Source: Modestobacter caceresii (lineage in GTDB: Bacteria > Actinomycetota > Actinomycetes > Mycobacteriales > Geodermatophilaceae). Taken from it: DNA of 64,000 bases. Numbering within the stretch: the stretch's first letter is position 1; the number at the start of each line of letters is the position of its first letter. The DNA lies in assembly GCF_000761485.1 (NCBI RefSeq), contig NZ_JPMX01000021.1, forward strand, positions 38,721 to 102,720, in the 5' to 3' direction. The notes under the pieces were generated by a model. That model made no database searches. It saw only the letters and a program-made list of their open reading frames with translations, and was not told the origin of the DNA. Positions 51,330-59,657 of the stretch are shown piece by piece. The position numbers and the translations under genes were made by a program.

Positions 51330-51460
51330 CGGGCTGCACGGTGGACGTTCCCCGTCCACACAGTCCGATGCAGCAAGCCGCACATCGCGGGGCGCCCTGC
51401 GCGCAGTCCGTGGCGCCCCCCGCGCCATTGATGTCCAGATGCGGCCAGGGACTCAGGAGC

Positions 51461-51562
51461 GGATCCGGCGTTGCCCTTGCGCGGCAGGAACGCCAGCGGT
51501 TCCCCGGTGCCAGCGGTCCCGTGGTCGAGAAAGGCCCACAGCGGGTGGTGCGGGGCCGACAT
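51461..51562 (-). mobile_element. Transposase remnant, probably IS1380-type
   Basis: A 34-residue stretch in one minus-strand frame, including LWAFLDHGTAGTGEPLAFL and RKGNAGS, resembles the segment of IS1380-type transposases that ends in RPGNAGSNTAADH. The match stops abruptly after GNAGS, and upstream sequence only continues in another frame, so this is a truncated scar with no visible ends. Family assignment is from memory and moderate. The rest of 51330-51592 shows no gene. Confidence 0.4.
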
Positions 51563-51592
51563 GCCTGCCGAATTGCCATGACGATGCCGGGC

Positions 51593-51901
51593 TCACTTCC
51601 AGTGACGCAGGACCACCGTCCCTTCGCCGAGCGGGACAAGAGATCCGACGTTCTCTGCATGCGACACGACCTCGCCCGCGAGCATCTCGGTGTCCGTCAT
51701 GCGGTCCGCCCCTTCGGAGAAGTGGGTGAGGTCCTCGTGGATGATGTGAACAGCGCCGACTCCGTCTTGGATGATGACCGTCAACTCCACATGGTCATCG
51801 ACATGCTGCATGTGTCTTGTCCCCAGCAGCTTGAGTTCAGGTTCCGTACTCCGATCCAGCAGCTCCTCCACCCGCTGACGGACTCTCTCTGCATCGATCA
51901 A
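51593..51901 (-). CDS. Low-GC orphan gene, 102-aa hypothetical protein
   Basis: A small unrecognised protein: LIDAERVRQRVEELLDR at the start, then strands such as DHVELTVIIQDGVGAVHIIHEDL and a C-terminal GTVVLRHW. It looks like a compact alpha/beta fold. The start is TTG at 51901, preceded at five bases by GAGGAG on the coding strand; ATG codons lie only further in. Its GC is strikingly low (52-58% in 60-base lines, against over 70% around it) and it uses codons rare elsewhere here (GAT, ATC/GTT, AGA), so it was probably acquired. A transposase scar lies just downstream. Function unknown. Confidence 0.6.
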   Translation of the reverse strand: MIDAERVRQRVEELLDRSTEPELKLLGTRHMQHVDDHVELTVIIQDGVGAVHIIHEDLTHFSEGADRMTDTEMLAGEVVSHAENVGSLVPLGEGTVVLRHWK

Positions 51902-52071
51902 TCTGGCTCCTCGTTCCTCCAGTGCTACTACCGGAGCGGCTCGTAGGGGCGTGTGTAGTAGACACTCGCGCCGTCCACGTGAGCAGGCGTGGGAGCCTCG
52001 GGCCAGGGCGGTCGGTACCCCAGCCGGCCGGAGGACTCCCGTTCCGGGCCGCCGCAGGCCAGGATGCGCCC

Positions 52072-52529
52072 ATGGACGTCGACGCACGGCTCCGCGAACT
52101 CGGTCTCGAGCTGCCCTCCCCGATGGGCCCGGGCGGCAACTACCTGCCGGCCATGCCCGCCGGGGACCTGCTCTTCCTCTCCGGCATGGGCCCGGTCCGG
52201 CCCGACGGCACCCTGGTCACCGGCAAGGTCGGCGACGGTGGCCTGGACCTGGAGACCGCGCGGGAGGCCGCGCGGCTCACCGGGCTGCAGCTGCTCGCCG
52301 CGCTGCGCGCCGAGCTCGGTGACCTCGGCCGGGTGCGGCAGGTGGTGAAGCTCTTCGGGATGGTCAACTGCCGGCCCGGGTTCAACCGCACGCCCGCCGT
52401 GATCGACGGCTGCTCGGACCTCCTCGTCGACGTGCTCGGCGACGCCGGCCGTGGTGCCCGGTCGGCATGGCCGAGCTGCCGTTCGACATCGCCGTGGAGA
52501 TCGAGGCCGTCGTCCGCATCACCGCGTGA
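52072..52529 (+). pseudogene. RidA-family protein gene, frameshifted near the 3' end
   Basis: Residues 1-132 (MDVDARLRELGLELPSPMGPGGNYLPAM ... RQVVKLFGMVNCRPGFNRTPAVIDGCSDLLVDVLG) are a good RidA/YjgF domain, deaminating reactive enamines and imines. At 52459-52467 the frame is lost; the expected end, MAELPFDIAVEIEAVVRITA, continues in another frame from 52467 to TGA 52529. The local sequence cggtcggcatg would read RSAVGM if one more cggtcgg were present, so a 7-base repeat copy appears lost. The missing end carries the Arg and Glu region of the active site. In the unshifted frame translation would run on to 53331. Either a real mutation or a sequencing error is possible. Confidence 0.7.
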
Positions 52530-52563
52530 ACCCGTTCCCCGCCGAGAGACCCCAGGAGACGAC

Positions 52564-53331
52564 GTGCTGCTCGAGACGATGACCTCCGACGAGGTGCAGG
52601 CCGCGCTCGCGGACGGACGGTGCGACGTCATCGTGCCGTGCGGCGCGGTGGAACAGCACGGCCCGCACCTGCCGCTGGACGTGGACGCGGTGCACGCCGA
52701 CCGGCTGGCGGTGGAGCTGGCGCAACGGCTCGGGACGGCGCTGGTCGCCCCCACGATCCGGGTGGGCGTCTCACCGCACCACATGGGGTTCGCCGGCACG
52801 ATCAGCCTGCGCCCGGAGACCTTCGAGGCGGTCTACACCGACTACTGCCAGAGCCTGGCCGCGCACGGCTTCCGGTCCATCCTCTGCTTCTCCGCCCACG
52901 GCGGGAACTTCGCCCCGCTGGCGGAGATGGCGGAGCGGCTGGACGCCGCCGTGGGACCGGACTGCCGGGTGGTCGTCTACTCCGACCTCCTCGGCCTGGT
53001 CGACCTCTGGCGGTCCGCCGTCGCCGACGCCGGTGGGGACCCCGAGGGGGTCGGCGGGCACGCCGACGTCGCGGAGTCCTCCGTCTACGCCGTCCTCCGG
53101 CCCGGGCAGGTGCGCACCGAGCGGCTGGTCCGCGGGTACACCGGGCCGGTCGACGACGCCCTGCTGCAGCGGATGTTCACCGGCGGCATCCGGGCGATCT
53201 CTGACACCGGGGTCATGGGCGACGCGCACGGGCTGTCCACCGCCATCGGCGAGCTGTGCCTGAAGCGGGTCGCCGACTCGCTCGCGGCCCACTTCACGCA
53301 GCGACTGGAGGCCGTGCGGACGGAGCCCTGA
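52564..53331 (+). CDS. Creatininase family amidohydrolase
   Basis: A 255-residue metal-dependent amidohydrolase of the creatininase/MftE fold. VIVPCGAVEQHGPHLPLDVDAVHADRLAVEL carries the conserved Glu/His metal ligands, FSAHGGNFAPL and GGHADVAESS (metal-ligand Glu) complete the site. Family members open creatinine or related cyclic amides, or trim peptides. AGGAG at 52554-52558, five bases before GTG 52564, supports independent translation even though the upstream ridA frame reads straight into this gene. No other creatinine pathway gene is seen. Confidence 0.88.
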   Translation: MLLETMTSDEVQAALADGRCDVIVPCGAVEQHGPHLPLDVDAVHADRLAVELAQRLGTALVAPTIRVGVSPHHMGFAGTISLRPETFEAVYTDYCQSLAAHGFRSILCFSAHGGNFAPLAEMAERLDAAVGPDCRVVVYSDLLGLVDLWRSAVADAGGDPEGVGGHADVAESSVYAVLRPGQVRTERLVRGYTGPVDDALLQRMFTGGIRAISDTGVMGDAHGLSTAIGELCLKRVADSLAAHFTQRLEAVRTEP

Positions 53332-53349
53332 GCGGGGGAGGATGCCGGG

Positions 53350-53790
53350 ATGCCGCGCCTGCTGGTCGTCCACCACACGCCCTCGCCGGCCCTGCAGGCG
53401 GTGCTGACCGCCGTCCGCGAGGGCGTCGCGCTGGTCGAGGAGGTCGAGCTGACCGTGCGGCCCGCGCTGTCGGCGGGGGCGGCGGACGTGCTCGCCGCCG
53501 ACGGCGTCCTGCTCGGGACTCCGGCCAACATCGGGTACATGTCCGGTGCGCTCAAGCACTTCTTCGACACGGTCTTCTACCCGTGCCTGGACGCCACGGC
53601 CGGGCTCCCGTACGGGGTCTACGTGCACGGCAACGACGACACGGCCGGCGCACTGGCCAGCGTCCAGCGGATCACCGGGGCCCTGGGCTGGCGGCAGGTC
53701 GCGACGCCGCTGAGCCTCACCGGCGCGCCCGGTGCGGCGGACCTCGAGGCGTGCCGGGAGCTGGCGGCGACGGTCGCGGTCAGCCTGTGA
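53350..53790 (+). CDS. Flavodoxin-like NAD(P)H-dependent oxidoreductase
   Basis: A 146-residue flavodoxin fold. LLVVHHTPSPALQAVLTAVREG is the FMN-phosphate loop region, and LLGTPANIGYMSGALKHFFDTVFYPC is the second flavin-binding motif typical of flavodoxin/WrbA-like reductases. It lies 18 bases after the creatininase gene, probably in the same transcript. The partner and substrate are unknown. Confidence 0.85.
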   Translation: MPRLLVVHHTPSPALQAVLTAVREGVALVEEVELTVRPALSAGAADVLAADGVLLGTPANIGYMSGALKHFFDTVFYPCLDATAGLPYGVYVHGNDDTAGALASVQRITGALGWRQVATPLSLTGAPGAADLEACRELAATVAVSL

Positions 53791-53878
53791 CCGGCCACCG
53801 ACCTCGACCCGATGGGACGGCGGGAGCGGTGCCGAGTCCAGGATGAGCCGGCGGCGAGGCCCGGGAGGAGGAGCGACC

Positions 53879-54193
53879 ATGCAGGTGGAGATGACCGACG
53901 CGACCGAGCAGCACCGCTACGAGGGGCGCGTCGACGGCGAGCTGGCCGCGGTCGCGGAGTACCTGAAGACGGCGGAACTCGTCGTCTTCTCGCACACCGA
54001 GGTGTTCCCCGGGCACGAGGGCCGGGGAATCGCCTCCGACCTGGTGCGCCAGGCGCTGGAGGACGTCCGTCGCCAGCAGTTGCAGGTGTTGCCGCTGTGC
54101 CCCTTCGTCGGGGCGTGGATCGCCCGACACCGGGCCGACTACGGCGACCTGGTCTACCGCTCGCGTACGACGGCCACGCCCGGCCGGGACTGA
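53879..54193 (+). CDS. YidJ/GNAT-like N-acetyltransferase domain protein
   Basis: A 104-residue protein of the small GCN5-related family (yjdJ/YidJ type). HRYEGRVDGELAAVAEYLKTAELVVFSHTEVFPGHEGRGIASDLVRQALEDVRRQQLQVLPLCPFVGAWIARH shows the acetyl-CoA loop (GHEGRGIASDL, the Q/RxxGxG/A type). It probably acetylates a small molecule or peptide amine. GGAGGAGGAG at about 53864-53873 supports ATG 53879. It stands alone between the flavodoxin-like and ROK genes. Confidence 0.85.
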   Translation: MQVEMTDATEQHRYEGRVDGELAAVAEYLKTAELVVFSHTEVFPGHEGRGIASDLVRQALEDVRRQQLQVLPLCPFVGAWIARHRADYGDLVYRSRTTATPGRD

Positions 54194-54261
54194 GCCCTCG
54201 GGCGGACGGTGCGTCGTCGCGGTGTGCGCCGGGTCGCCGCGACGCGTGCCACCATGACGGC

Positions 54262-55461
54262 GTGGCTTCCACCTCCGCCTCGGCCAGCGCGCTGCTGCAC
54301 CACGTGCGCACCGGCCGCGCGCGCAGCCGCGCCGAGCTGGTCGCGCTGACCGGCTCGTCCCGGAACACGGTGAGCGCCCGGGTCGACCAGCTGATCGCGG
54401 CGAACCTGCTCGAGGAGGGCGGCCGCGGCTGGAGCACCGGTGGGCGGCCACCGACGCTGCTGCGCTTCAACAGCCGGGCCGGGTGCGTGCTCGCCGTCGA
54501 CCTGGGCGTGACCAGCGTCGACGTCGCGGTCACCGACCTCTCCGCGGAGATCCTGGCCACGGTGGGTCACCCCATCGACATCGCCGAGGGGCCCGGCCCG
54601 GTGCTGGCCGAGGTCGACCGGCTGGCCCAGGGGGTGCTCGCCGAGGCGGGCCTGACCCCGGCCGACGTGTGCGCCGTCGGGGTCGGCGTCCCTGGTCCGG
54701 TGGAGTTCTCGACCGGTCGGCCGGTGCACCCGCCGATCATGCCGGGCTGGCACGACCACCCGATCCCCAGCGCCTTCGGCCGGTACGACTGCCCGGTCTT
54801 CGCCGACAACGACGTGAACGTCATGGCCCTGGGCGAGATGGGCATCGCCGGGTCGACCGAGGACGTGCTGGTGATCAAGGTCGGCACCGGCATCGGGTGC
54901 GGCATCGTCGTCGACGGGCAGGTGTACCGCGGCGCGCAGGGCAGCGCCGGCGACATCGGGCACATGTCCGTCCCGCCGCCGCACGGGGAGCCCGTGCTCT
55001 GCCGGTGCGGCAACGACAACTGCCTCGAGGCGATCGCCGGTGGCGGGGCCCTGCTCCGCGACGCGCTGGCGGCCGGCCTGCCGGTGACGACGACGCGCGA
55101 GCTGGTGCAGCTGGCCGCCCACGGTGACGGGCCGGCCCTGGAGCTCGTCCGCAACGCCGGCCGGACGATCGGCACCGTGCTGGCCAGCCTGGTGAACTTC
55201 TTCAACCCGCACCGGATCGTGATGACCGGTGGGGTGGCGCAGGCCGGGCCGCCGCTGCTGGCCGGCATCCGGGAGGCCGTCTACGGCCGCTCGCTGCCGC
55301 TGGCCGCTCGGGCGCTGGACATCTCGGTGAGCGCGGCGCCGGACTTGTCCGGGCGGCTCGGGGCCGCGCTGATGGCGATCGAGGGCTTCCTGGACGAGGA
55401 CTCCGCCTACCAGGTGGCACGCGCCGACGCCGGCTCCGTCGAGGCCCCGACCGCCCGCTGA
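54262..55461 (+). CDS. ROK-family transcriptional regulator
   Basis: A 399-residue regulator. Residues 5-60 form a winged helix (SRAELVALTGSSRNTVSARVDQLIAANLLEE); the rest is a ROK sugar-kinase fold with a phosphate loop at VDLGVTSVDVAV, the catalytic-type ADNDVN (Asp184) and a zinc site formed by His234 in GDIGH and Cys247, Cys249, Cys254. It probably represses the ABC-transporter operon downstream until a sugar or sugar phosphate binds. GTG 54262 starts at the winged helix. The inverted repeat at 55610-55625 is a candidate target. Confidence 0.9.
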   Translation: MASTSASASALLHHVRTGRARSRAELVALTGSSRNTVSARVDQLIAANLLEEGGRGWSTGGRPPTLLRFNSRAGCVLAVDLGVTSVDVAVTDLSAEILATVGHPIDIAEGPGPVLAEVDRLAQGVLAEAGLTPADVCAVGVGVPGPVEFSTGRPVHPPIMPGWHDHPIPSAFGRYDCPVFADNDVNVMALGEMGIAGSTEDVLVIKVGTGIGCGIVVDGQVYRGAQGSAGDIGHMSVPPPHGEPVLCRCGNDNCLEAIAGGGALLRDALAAGLPVTTTRELVQLAAHGDGPALELVRNAGRTIGTVLASLVNFFNPHRIVMTGGVAQAGPPLLAGIREAVYGRSLPLAARALDISVSAAPDLSGRLGAALMAIEGFLDEDSAYQVARADAGSVEAPTAR

Positions 55462-55562
55462 CCTCGGGGTCCGCCCCCTCGGGCAGTCCGTTCCCAGGCC
55501 GACGTGCAGGGGCTCGCGGCTGCCCTGCTGTCGTTGCGGTTCGGTAACGCCGCTGTGGTCTC

Positions 55563-55592
55563 TTGACCCCTGTGTGACGCCGGACATAGTGT
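55563..55592 (+). promoter_or_regulatory. Promoter of the sugar ABC transporter operon
   Basis: TTGACC at 55563-55568 and TAGTGT at 55587-55592, 18 bases apart, match the actinobacterial housekeeping promoter well. Transcription would begin near 55599, leaving a leader of about 80 bases. Confidence 0.7.
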
Positions 55593-55609
55593 CCCGCCTG
55601 ACGTACTTC

Positions 55610-55625
55610 TGTTCAGTGTTGAGCA
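55610..55625. promoter_or_regulatory. Inverted repeat TGTTCA-N4-TGAGCA, candidate ROK operator
   Basis: Half-sites TGTTCA (55610-55615) and TGAGCA (55620-55625) are inverted with one mismatch, about 12 bases past the predicted start of transcription, a classic repressor position. Confidence 0.5.
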
Positions 55626-55681
55626 TAAGTCTGGAGTGGTGGCATGACCGGCGTCCTGTTCGCCCGGCACGGGGTCCCTGC

Positions 55682-57235
55682 GTGAGCACTCCGTCGGCGA
55701 CGCCGCTGCTGGAGATGCACGGCATCGTCAAGCAGTTCCCCGGCGTCCGCGCCCTCGACGGCGTCGACCTCGACGTCCGGGCCGGTGAGGTGCACTGCCT
55801 GCTCGGCCAGAACGGCGCGGGCAAGTCCACCCTGATCAAGGTGCTCGCCGGCGCGCACCAGCCCGACGAGGGCCGGATCACCTGGGACGGCGCCCCGGTC
55901 ACCCTGGGCGATCCGCAGGCGGCCATGTCGCTGGGCATCGCCACCATCTACCAGGAGCTGGACCTGGTGGCCGGGCTGTCCGTCGCCGACAACGTGTTCC
56001 TGGGCCGGGAGCGGTCCCGCCTGGGGATCACCCGACCCGCCCAGGCCAACCGGGCCGCCGGGGAGCTGCTGGCCCGGCTGGGACACCCGGAGATCCGGCC
56101 CACCGCCGAGGTCGGCTCGCTGTCGGCAGCCGCGCAGCAGATGGTCAGCATGGCCCGGGCGCTGTCCCAGGACGCGCGGCTGATCGTGATGGACGAGCCG
56201 TCGGCCGTGCTGGACAGCGAGGAGGTCGAGCACCTCTTCCAGGTCATCCGCGACCTCACCGCCGACGGGGTCGCCGTCGTCTACATCTCCCACCGGCTGG
56301 AGGAGATCCGCGAGGTCGGCGACCGGATCACCGTGCTCAAGGACGGCCGGACGGTGGCCACCGGGCTGCCGGCGGCCGACACCTCGACCCGGGAGGTCAT
56401 CACGCTGATGACCGGCCGGACGATCGAGTACGTCTTCCCCACCCGCCGCGAGTTCCCCGGCCAGGCCGCCGAACCGGTGCTGCAGGTGCAGGACCTCTCC
56501 CTGGCCGGCACGTTCAGCGACGTCTCCTTCGCCGTCCGACCGGGGGAGGTGCTCGGCCTGGCCGGGCTCGTCGGCTCGGGCCGGTCGGAGATCCTCGAGA
56601 CGGTGTACGGCGCCCGGCGGGCCACCACCGGCACGGTGCAGATCGCCGGACGCCGGCTGCGGCCCGGCAACGTGGCCGCCGCCGTCGACGCGGGGGTCGG
56701 GCTGGCGCCGGAGGAGCGCAAGAGCCAGGGCCTGCTGCTGACCGAGCCGATCTACCGCAACATCACGCTGTCCAGCCTGGCCCGGTTCGCCCGCGGTGGC
56801 CTGCTGTCCGGGGGAGCGGAGAAACAGGCCGCCCGGGACCAGGCCGAGGCGCTCGACCTGCGGCCGGTCGACGTCGACCGCGAGGTGCGCACGCTGTCCG
56901 GCGGCAACCAGCAGAAGGTCGTGCTGGCCCGCTGGCTGCTCCGCGACTGCAAGGTGCTCCTGCTCGACGAGCCCACCCGGGGCGTCGACGTCGGGGCGCG
57001 CTCGGAGATCTACGCACTGATCCGGGAGCTGGCCGACCGCGGCGTGGCCGTGGTCGTCGTCTCCAGCGAGATCCCGGAGGTGCTCGGCCTGGCCGACCAG
57101 GTGCTGGTGATCGCCGACGGCGCCATCGTCGCCCGCGGTCCGGCCGACGAGCTCGACGAGCACCGCGTGCTCGACCTGGTCATGGAAGGAGCGGCCCCGA
57201 CCCCGGGCGCCGCACGCGAAGGGGACGTGGCGTGA
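55682..57235 (+). CDS. Sugar ABC transporter ATPase (RbsA/MglA type)
   Basis: A 517-residue ATPase with two fused nucleotide-binding domains, typical of ribose/galactose/xylose importers. Domain 1 has Walker A GQNGAGKS at residues 42-49, signature SAAAQQMVSMARAL and Walker B LIVMDEPSAV. Domain 2 has the usual degenerate loop GLVGSGRSEIL, signature LSGGNQQKVVLARWL and LLLDEPTRGVDVG. The start is GTG 55682, 18 residues before the first strand. Its stop overlaps the permease gene (TGATG). Confidence 0.93.
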   Translation: MSTPSATPLLEMHGIVKQFPGVRALDGVDLDVRAGEVHCLLGQNGAGKSTLIKVLAGAHQPDEGRITWDGAPVTLGDPQAAMSLGIATIYQELDLVAGLSVADNVFLGRERSRLGITRPAQANRAAGELLARLGHPEIRPTAEVGSLSAAAQQMVSMARALSQDARLIVMDEPSAVLDSEEVEHLFQVIRDLTADGVAVVYISHRLEEIREVGDRITVLKDGRTVATGLPAADTSTREVITLMTGRTIEYVFPTRREFPGQAAEPVLQVQDLSLAGTFSDVSFAVRPGEVLGLAGLVGSGRSEILETVYGARRATTGTVQIAGRRLRPGNVAAAVDAGVGLAPEERKSQGLLLTEPIYRNITLSSLARFARGGLLSGGAEKQAARDQAEALDLRPVDVDREVRTLSGGNQQKVVLARWLLRDCKVLLLDEPTRGVDVGARSEIYALIRELADRGVAVVVVSSEIPEVLGLADQVLVIADGAIVARGPADELDEHRVLDLVMEGAAPTPGAAREGDVA

Positions 57236-58407
57236 TGAGCGAGACCACCACTGCGACTCCGCCGGCGGGCAGCGCGGCCGGCGCCTCCGACGGCGGGGGC
57301 AAGGGGCCGGGCCTGCTGGCCGGCCCGCTGGGCCGGAACCTCGGGCTGGTCGTGGCCCTGCTGGTGCTCTGTGTCGTCGGCGCCATCACCGCGCCCGGAC
57401 GCTTCGTCGACGTGGACAACGTCCTGACGATCCTGCGGCTGGCCGCCGTCGTCGGCGTGGTCAGCGTCGGGATGACCTTCGTGATCATCGGTGGCGGGAT
57501 CGACCTGTCGGTGGGCGCGCTGGTCGCGCTCTCCTCGGTCTGGGCGACCACGCTGGCCACCCAGGCGATGGCGGCGGACTTCCACTGGATCGTCATGGTG
57601 TTCACCGCGATCGCGGTCGGCGCCGGGGCGGGGTTGATCAACGGGGTCGTCATCGCCTACGGGAAACTGGTCGCCTTCATCGCCACCCTGGCGATGCTCG
57701 CGGCCGCCCGGGGCCTGGCGGAGATCATCGCCAACCGGCGGACCCAGATCGTCCAGGACCGCGGCTTCATCGACTTCTTCGGCGGCGACGTCCTCGGCAT
57801 CCCGACCCTGGTGATCATCTTCGCGCTGGTCGCCGCGGCCGGCTGGGTGCTGCTCAACCGCACCACGTTCGGCCGCCGCACCTTCGCCGTCGGCGGGAAC
57901 GCCGAGGCCGCCCGGCTGGCCGGCATCCGGGTGCAGCGGCACACCGTGTGGCTCTACGTGCTGTCCGGGGTCACCTGCGGCATCGCCGCAGTGATGCTGA
58001 TGGCCCGGACGACGACCGGCAGCTCCACCCACGGCACCCTGCTGGAGCTGGACGCGATCGCCGCCGTCGTCATCGGCGGGACCCTGCTGGTCGGGGGGCG
58101 CGGCACCATCGTCGGCACCGTGCTGGGCGTGCTGATCTTCACCACGCTGGGCAACGTCTTCACGCTGAACAACCTGTCCAGCTCGGCACAGGCCGTCGCC
58201 CGCGGCGTGATCATCGTGCTCGCCGTCCTGCTCCAGCAGCGGCTGGCCCTCGGCGGCGCCCGGCCGCGGAAGAAGGCCCGCGGCGGCGGCTCCAGCGGCG
58301 TTGCTGCCCCCGGCAACCCGGCCGGTGCCCAGCCCGGCGGGTCGGCCGCCGACGGCGGGCCGGCCGGTGCCCGCCCCGGCGACTCCGGCGGTCGCCCCCC
58401 GCACTGA
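57235..58407 (+). CDS. Sugar ABC transporter permease (RbsC type)
   Basis: A 390-residue permease with about ten helices. VVSVGMTFVIIGGGIDLSVGALVALSSVWATTLA is the RbsC hallmark, and TFGRRTFAVGGNAEAARLAGIRVQRHTVWLYVLSG carries the coupling segment that meets the ATPase. The C-terminal 55 residues are a Gly/Pro/Ala-rich cytoplasmic tail, unusual for the family. ATG 57235 shares a base with the ATPase stop; GTG 57232 is an alternative start. Confidence 0.93.
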   Translation: MSETTTATPPAGSAAGASDGGGKGPGLLAGPLGRNLGLVVALLVLCVVGAITAPGRFVDVDNVLTILRLAAVVGVVSVGMTFVIIGGGIDLSVGALVALSSVWATTLATQAMAADFHWIVMVFTAIAVGAGAGLINGVVIAYGKLVAFIATLAMLAAARGLAEIIANRRTQIVQDRGFIDFFGGDVLGIPTLVIIFALVAAAGWVLLNRTTFGRRTFAVGGNAEAARLAGIRVQRHTVWLYVLSGVTCGIAAVMLMARTTTGSSTHGTLLELDAIAAVVIGGTLLVGGRGTIVGTVLGVLIFTTLGNVFTLNNLSSSAQAVARGVIIVLAVLLQQRLALGGARPRKKARGGGSSGVAAPGNPAGAQPGGSAADGGPAGARPGDSGGRPPH

Positions 58408-58529
58408 GCCCGCTGCGGCGGGATCAGCACCGTCGGCCGGCCCGCCCGGCCTCCGGCGCACCACCCGAACCACCCCGAACCCCCGACTCCTGGCTGCGCG
58501 GCCAGGGCGGCGATCTGCGAGGAGAGAAC

Positions 58530-59588
58530 ATGTCTGCAACGAGGCAGCGTCCGTACGGTCGCCTGCTGACCACCGCCGTCTGCATGGTGGGGGCCGGTGC
58601 CCTGGTGGCCGGCTGTACCAGCAACACCCCGGAGAGCTCCGGCTCCGACGAAGGCGGCGGAGACGTCGTCGCCAGCTCCAACGACGAGACCGGCGAGACG
58701 GTCCGGATCGGGTTCTCCGCGCCGGCCGCCGACCACGGCTGGATGGCCGGCATCAGCAACGCCGCCCAGGCCGAGGCCGAGCGGTACGAGGACGTCGACC
58801 TGGTCATCGCCGAGGGCACCAACGACCCCAGCACCCAGATCTCCCAGGTGGAGACCTTCATCAACGAGGGCGTCGACGCGATCGTGCTGCTGCCCTTCGA
58901 CGGCGCCGCGCTCACCCCGGTGGCGCTGCGGGCGATGGAGGCCGGCATCCCGGTGATCAACGTCGACCGGGAGTTCTCCAGCCCGTTCGCCGCCCGCGCC
59001 ACCATCCTGGGCGACAACTACGGCATGGGCGTCTCCGCCGGCACGTACATCTGCTCCCGGCTGGGCGACCAGCCCGACGCCGTCGTCGCCGAGATCGCCG
59101 GCATCGACTCGCTCCCGCTGACCCAGGAGCGCAGCCAGGGCTTCGCCGACGCACTGGCCGACTGTGGCCTGGACGTCGACAACCGGGTGGCCGCGGAGTT
59201 CACCGTCGAGTCCGGTGAGGAGGCGGCGGCCAACCTGCTGCAGGCCGCACCGCAGATCGACGCGCTGTGGAACCACGACGACGACCAGGGCGTCGGCGTG
59301 CTGGCCGCGATCAACAACGCCGGCCGCGACGAGTTCTTCATGGTCGGCGGGGCCGGCTCGGCCAACGCCATGCGGGACATCCAGTCCGGCGAGTCGGTGC
59401 TCGAGGCGACCGTCATCTACCCGGCGACCCAGGCCGCCGACGGCATCGCCCTGGCCCGCCTGATCGCCCAGGGCAAGAGCATGTCCGACCTGGTGTCCCA
59501 GGAGGTGCCGCGGGAGATCGTGCTGAACGCGCCGGTGGTCACTGCTGAGAACGTCGACCAGTACATCGACGACGCGTTCGAGTCCTGA
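58530..59588 (+). CDS. Sugar ABC transporter substrate-binding lipoprotein (RbsB type)
   Basis: A 352-residue periplasmic-binding protein of the ribose/galactose class. A basic N-terminus and hydrophobic stretch end in the lipobox VAGC near residue 30. The mature fold begins VRIGFSAPAADHGWMAGISNAAQAEAERYEDVDLVIAEGTNDPSTQISQVETFINEGVDAIVLLPFDGAALTPV, characteristic of RbsB-like proteins, with IPVINVDREF at the hinge. GAGGAG at 58519-58524 supports ATG 58530. The sugar is not identified. A 19-bp perfect hairpin follows the stop. Confidence 0.92.
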   Translation: MSATRQRPYGRLLTTAVCMVGAGALVAGCTSNTPESSGSDEGGGDVVASSNDETGETVRIGFSAPAADHGWMAGISNAAQAEAERYEDVDLVIAEGTNDPSTQISQVETFINEGVDAIVLLPFDGAALTPVALRAMEAGIPVINVDREFSSPFAARATILGDNYGMGVSAGTYICSRLGDQPDAVVAEIAGIDSLPLTQERSQGFADALADCGLDVDNRVAAEFTVESGEEAAANLLQAAPQIDALWNHDDDQGVGVLAAINNAGRDEFFMVGGAGSANAMRDIQSGESVLEATVIYPATQAADGIALARLIAQGKSMSDLVSQEVPREIVLNAPVVTAENVDQYIDDAFES

Positions 59589-59595
59589 CCGGCTG

Positions 59596-59638
59596 ACCGG
59601 TGCCGCCGGTGACCCCTCCGGTCACCGGCGGCACCGGT
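59596..59638. terminator. 19-bp perfect hairpin between the binding-protein and dehydrogenase genes
   Basis: ACCGGTGCCGCCGGTGACC (59596-59614), loop CCTCC, then its exact reverse complement (59620-59638). It starts eight bases after the binding-protein stop and ends 20 bases before the dehydrogenase ATG, so it may partly end or stabilise the upstream message, keeping the binding protein in excess. Confidence 0.65.
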
Positions 59639-59657
59639 CCCACCCATGGAGCCTGCG

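Noticed and set aside
52072..53331. A genuine RidA-creatininase fusion protein
   Set aside because: The normal RidA end exists in another frame and the creatininase has its own ribosome site, so a frameshift explains it better than a designed fusion.
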